Source of the DNA: Artemia franciscana | Taxonomy: Eukaryota; Arthropoda; Branchiopoda; Anostraca; Artemiidae | Length of the DNA stretch: 64,000 nucleotides | Assembly (NCBI RefSeq): GCF_032884065.1 | Contig: NC_088866.1 | Location: forward strand, 25,485,580-25,549,579 | Direction: 5' to 3' | Shown here: positions 37,633 to 43,600 of the stretch, piece after piece | Layout of the letters: each line of letters begins with the position of its first letter | Numbering within the stretch: the stretch's first letter is position 1 | Position numbers and translations under genes: made by a program | Notes under the pieces: generated by a model | The model's database searches: none | The model's input: only the letters and a program-made list of their open reading frames with translations | Told to the model about the DNA's origin: nothing

Positions 37633-40600
37633 TATATTGTCTGTCTGTCTGTGGATCAGGTGACGTCATGTTTCTGTGTCGGCTGACGTCATGAAGATAG
37701 TTGTCGTCATTTTTGCTATGACGGTGACGTCATTAATGGTATTTAAGACATGCGTTCACGGAAAAATGTTTAATTGTAAAATGACTGAAGAACCTACAAT
37801 GGCAACAGCCGAGGAAGCTGCTCAAAGAGTCTATGCCAAAAAACTTGCTGCTGATAGAGAAAGTAAGAAAAGAAAGCGTGCCGAGGAATCATAGAGAAAG
37901 TAAGAAAAGAAAGCGTGCCGAGGAATCACAAGAACAGCAAGAAAACAGGCTTGCGGCTAAAGAACGCAAAACCGCGCAGTTAGATGAAAATCCACCTGGA
38001 AAGCGAGAGTCAAAACATATCAAAACTGAAAATGATAACGATGATGATTGGGTTTGAGATTTTGACTTGGATAAGGTCATCAATGCCTACCAGAATTAAG
38101 TTAAAAAACAAAGGTTCGGCGATATGTACTTCATAGTGACACTGAAAAATAAAGAAGAAAAAAAAGCTGAAAAAATGTAAAAAACTAAAAAAAAATAAAA
38201 AGAAAAAACACTCAAAGATAAATTACAGACCGGGACACAAATGACGACCGACACAGAGGGAATATAAATGGCGACCAGGAACCTCAAAGAAAAATTACAG
38301 ACTGGGACACCCGGACACAAATCACGACCGGGAATATAAATGACGACCGGGACGCAGGGACACAACTACAACGGGGACGCCGGGGGCACAGGCGGGATAT
38401 ATAATTGACGACTGAGACACAGGGATTGTTTGAATAGAAATTACAGACCGGGACACAAATGACGACCGGGACACTGGGACACAGGGAATATAAATGACGA
38501 CCGGGAAACTCAAAGAGAAAATACAAACTGGGACACCAGGACACAAATGACGACCGGGACACAGGGAATATAAATGCTATTTATATGCACAGACAATGGG
38601 ACAGCGAAGAATGTTGTATATTCGCATGTTTTACGTAGTTTAAAATATATATTTATATCTATCTCTATTCACAGGTGGGACACAGGGACACAGCTACAAT
38701 GGCGCGTAACGACAACGCGCGCGGGGGGGCTTGGGGGGCGCGAAGTAACAAGTAGACAGAGCCAAGAGAATTTTAGGGTGAATTCCACGTGGATTGATTA
38801 TAAATAGTCTGAGTGATTATAATAGACTTTTAAAGTTGAAAAACTTCTGCTTTGGCTAGAAGTATATATGAGAAAATACATTCTTACACATTCATCTTGG
38901 GATTCTGAACTATATTAACTGCAATATTTCATACACTGAATTCCATCATTTTTCCATTCAGCTAAGAATAATTATGTCCCGCCCATATTCAATTTAGCTT
39001 CTTTTTAGAATCAGAAATCATTAATTATTTCATAAATGCGGAGCAGAAATATTCTAAAGGGCGGGGCCTAATTTCTTAAAATCCAGCGATATGGAAAACA
39101 CCCTTGATGAATACAAACAATCGGTTCGTGACGTCAGAAAACATTTACACCCTGGCATAGTATTTTACGTTTTTTGTCATACGTAACTTGTTCTTGAAAC
39201 GATTCTATTTTTGTGCCATTATTTGTTTTGTTTTTGCTAATTTAAAGTAAATGGGGTTAATAACCGATTGCATAATTATATCTGTTCTGTGAAATGACAT
39301 CCTTGATGTCATTTCACAGAACGTGAAATGACATAATGATATGTCATTCGAAATCACATAAGTGTTACATAGCATTTTCCAATTTTACAAATCAGAGAAG
39401 TCGCATAAAGAAAGCAATTACATTTTATTTATTGACAAAAAATAAATGTAACATTGTTGAAAATTCTCCTTCCATAGTTGCCCTCTCCCTCTCAATCCAA
39501 TCAACCGTAAAGATGACAGATGCTGTAATGAATGAATAGATGAATCCGAAAAAGAAAATAAATTAAATATAATATTCAGGTCAAACTTAAAACATAGATA
39601 TTGGAACAGATAAGGTAGGATTCCCCCCTCCTAAAGCAACTAAAAGCCAAATTGTGATGTGCACTTACTCCACCCTTATAAAGATCACTAGAACTTACAA
39701 GTTACATTTTAATGGGCCCCCTCCCAAGTTTTTCTTACGTATAGCGTGGGTGGATAAAAAATACATCGAAGTCACTTGGATCTTTACTAAGGCAAGGCTA
39801 AGCTCTCGGGTCTCCTCTGGAAAATTACAGGAAACTGCTGAATTTCAAATAGAATTTTCAAAAGTAGAAAAACAATTATTTGCCGAAACCCGGGATCGAA
39901 CCAGGGACCTTTAGATCTTCAGTCTAACGCTCTCCCAACTGAGCTATTTCGGCTTATTAATGAGTAGAGCAAATGTTATTAATTATGAATTAAGAATAAA
40001 GACTTGGTATTATTGTGACCTAGGACATTATTCCTAAATTTCAAGGACCTTCATATGCTGCTCATCCAGAATTTTACCCAAAAAATAGGCTATAGTATTG
40101 TAGCAGCTGGTCTCCATGTGTAGGAATTCCTTTTGGGTGGGCTTAGAGCTTAAATTAAATAAAAAAAACAAGTTTTTTTGAAATGAAAGTAAGGAGCGAC
40201 ATTAAAACTTAAAACGATCAGAAATTACTCCGTATATGAAAGGGGCTTTTCCTCCTCGACACCCCGCTCCTTACGCTAAAGTTTTTTATTGTTTTAAAAA
40301 GTAGAGTTGCGAGAAAGAATCCAACTTTAGCGCAAGGAGCGGGGTGTCGAGGAGGAAAAGCCCCTTTCATATACGGAGTAATTTCTGTTCGTTTTAAGTT
40401 TTAATGTTGCTCCTTACTTTCATTTCAAAAAACTTGTTTTTTTTATTTAATTTCTGAAAGTTTTTGAATTAATGCATGTCTGATTTTGGCTCTCCGTACA
40501 TAAATTATTAAAATGAAATTTGCATATTAATTCTTTTTTTGGCTAAATGGCTTTCTCTTAGTTTTGATCAGACGATTTTGAGAAATAAGGGGTGGGAAGG

Positions 40601-43600
40601 AGGCCTAGTTACCCTCCAATTTTTCGGTTACTTAAAAAGGCAACTAGATCTTTTAATTTTTAATGAACGTTTTTATTAGTAAAAAAAATATGTAACTTAA
40701 GAATTAACTTACGTAACAAACTTTTATATTCTTATATTTTTGATTATATATATGAGAGGGTTGGTCCCCTCGTTAATACCTTGCTCTTCACACTAAATCT
40801 TGTTTTGTCCTAATTCTTTAAGAATGACCCCTGAATCAGAAAGGCCGTAGAATAAATAGTTGAAATTACTTAAAAAATTTTAGCATAAAGAGCGAAGTAT
40901 TTATCTCCTCCTAAATACCTCGCTCTTTATGCTAAAGTATTTTTAGAGCCCCTCATATGCGTAATAATCTCTGTTCGTTCTAAGTTTTAATGCTTCTCCT
41001 TACTTTCAATTGAAAATACTTTTTCATGTTTATGTTTCCATTGTTTTTTTTTTATAGTAATGCTAGAAAGTCCTGCGCCCTTTTCATTGAATTTCTCTTC
41101 CCCCATGAAATATTCCTCCAAGGAAAGATCCTCCCATATAGCCCCCTCCCCTGAACCCCACACCCAAACCAAAAAAATCCCCCTGATAACGTCGGTACTC
41201 TTCCCAGTAACTATTACTGTATGTAAACATTGGTCAAAGTTTGTAACTTGCAGCCCCTCCCCCAGGGACTGTGGGGGGTAAGTCATCCCCAAAGACATAG
41301 TTATTATGGTTTTCGACTATGCGGAACAAAATGGCTATCTCAAAATTTTGATCCGTTGACTTTGGGAAAAAATGAGCGTGGGAGGGGGCCTAGGTGCCCT
41401 CCAATTTTTTTGGTCACTTAAAAAGGGCACTAGAACTTTTTATTTCCGTTAGAATGAGCCCTCTTGCAACACTCTAGGACCACTTGGTCGATACGATGAC
41501 CCCTGGGAAAAAAAAAACAAATAAACACGCACTCGTGATTTGTCTTCTGGCAAAAAATACGAAATTCCACATTTTTGTAGATTGGACCTTGAAATTTTTT
41601 CTACAGGGTTCTCTGATACGCTGAATGCGATGGTGCTATTTTCGTTAAGATCCTATGACTTTTAGGGGGTGTTACCCCCCTATTTTCCAAAATAAGGCAA
41701 ACTTTCTCAGGCTCGTAACTTTTGATGACAAAGACTAAATTTGATGAAACTTATGTATTTAAAATCAGCATAAAAATCCGATTCTTTTGATATATCTTAT
41801 AGCATCGAAATTCCGTTTTTTAGAGTTTCGTTTACTATTGAGTCGGGTCGCTCCTTACTACAGTTCGTTACCACGAACTGTTTGAAAAAAGAAAAAGAAA
41901 ATTGAAGCCAAATTGTGTAGAAACATGAAAAATTGTGGAAATATTTTTGCACCATTAACCGTATAAAATTATAACGACAACAAAATTATGGCTTCATTCG
42001 TAACAAATAAACGATTTTTTTTGAAAAACGACTTTTTGAAAAAAGAAAAAGAAAATTGAAGCCAAATTGTGTAGAAAACATGAGAAATTATGGAAATATT
42101 TTTGCATCATTAACCGTATAAAACTACAACGACAACAAAATTATGGCTTTATTCGTAACAAATAAACGATTTGATCTATTTTTATTGTCTTATTTAGTTT
42201 TATTAAATGCCACCCATCCCCCCCCCCGCCTACAAACTGGACTAATTCCTAGATATAAACCTTTGAAGTGCAATAAAACTGCTAACGAAAAATCAGCAAT
42301 CTTAGTGTCCAGGCTGTATCCAGGGGGGGGGTTGATTTGTTCGACCCCCTCTCCCAACATTTTTGTCCAACTCATAAAAACGTAAGAAAAATGCATACAA
42401 ACAAATTTTTGATGCGTTTTTGTAAAGCTTTTTTTTATACCCCTCCGAACAAAATTCTGGATATGCCTTTCTTAGTGTGTAACCTAATAGAGCCGTTTGG
42501 TAGGGTTGATGGCACCTGGGACAAAATTAATAGAGTTCCCTAAAAAAAATGCAAACTAGTAAATGAATAGATTCAGTCGCTTTTAGAAAAGAATTCTTAA
42601 CTGCAGCGCCCTCCCTAGCCACGACGTGCGGAGCAACTGGCCCGGTCGCCTCCCTTTTTAACAGCCTAAGGCTTGTGCATTATGAAGGGGGTGGAACTGG
42701 GATGCATTTGAAACAAAATTACTATGAAAGTAAATAACAATTTTATGAAAGTAAACAAAGCAAGGACTTGCGTTTTGTTCATGAGAGGAGATAAACCGTC
42801 GCTGAAAAATCGTAAACATTGAAACATAGAAGTAGGATCATTGACTCCAATTGAGGGTGTGCCTATTGCGAAAGTAGAAAGAAAAATATTTACTCCTCCC
42901 CCAATGTTTTCGTGAATTGGCATCATTTGAGGAGGGCAAGAGCTCGAAGACCCACAAGAGATAAATGAAGCAAACTGAACTGCAAACGGAACCAATAAGG
43001 GGTTTATGTTTGTTTTCACTAAAATAGGATGAAAAATTGTTATACTATTTCACATTTAATTTAAAATTTCTTTTTTTTTATCCATTTTATAATTTAAATA
43101 AAGGCTCACAGGAAGAATTTTCCTCTTTTTCACTGAAAGGTAGACAATATTTGTTTAAACATTTAACGTTAAGTTTTGTTATTTTAATATTTAAATAAAG
43201 ACCCAAAAGATTAATTTTTCCACTTAAAGATGTTTTAACATTTAGCGTTTAATTTCTCGTGTAATTTTTCATTTAGCATTTCAATGATTAATTTAATATT
43301 TACAGTTAAATTAACCTTTAAACTAGAGGAATTTTTCGCGTTTTTGCCAAAAAGTGTACAGAAAGTTTTTTTCAAGTGGATTTTTTTTCACTTTAACACA
43401 AGAGGAATTTTTCATAGGGCAACACGGTATGCTAATAATGTAATTTAACACCCAGCTGTTAAAACTAGATCTTTATTTCAGTACGTCATACTGGGCCAAA
43501 TGTTTGGAATAATTTGCCCGAATCTTTGAAAAAGACTGCAAACGTGTGATTTCCGTACAGATCTTAAAATAATGTGTCTCCTGCTGAAGGGTTTTTTGAA

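Larger units (their letters stand above)
37538..38745 (+). mobile_element. Non-autonomous Helitron
   Basis: The left end, after the AT run, has TCTGTCTGTCTGTGGATCAG and TGACGTCATGTTTCTGTGTC, the same as the full Helitron at 8.8 kb. A short gene follows, then repeats of GACGACCGGGACAC, then TGTTGTATATTCGCA..TTTTACGTAGTTT and ACAGGTGGGACACAGGGACA, the shared 3' region. The terminal hairpin stops after GGGGGGCGCGAAG at about 38,745 and lacks the second arm and CTAG, so the 3' end is truncated. No Rep or helicase is present. Confidence 0.8.

Noticed and set aside
38284-38562. Cys/Val/Pro-rich - strand frames
   Set aside because: Antisense of the GACGACCGGGACAC tandem repeats in the non-autonomous Helitron, in all frames alike.
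39654-39914. 86-codon + strand open frame ending ETRDRTRDL
   Set aside because: The ending is the translated complement of the tRNA-Phe gene (B box and acceptor region), a well-known false ORF. The rest has no domain.
42666-43019. 117-codon - strand frame considered as a gene
   Set aside because: No recognisable domain, no splice or promoter context, lies in repeat-rich intron 4. Could be a repeat piece.
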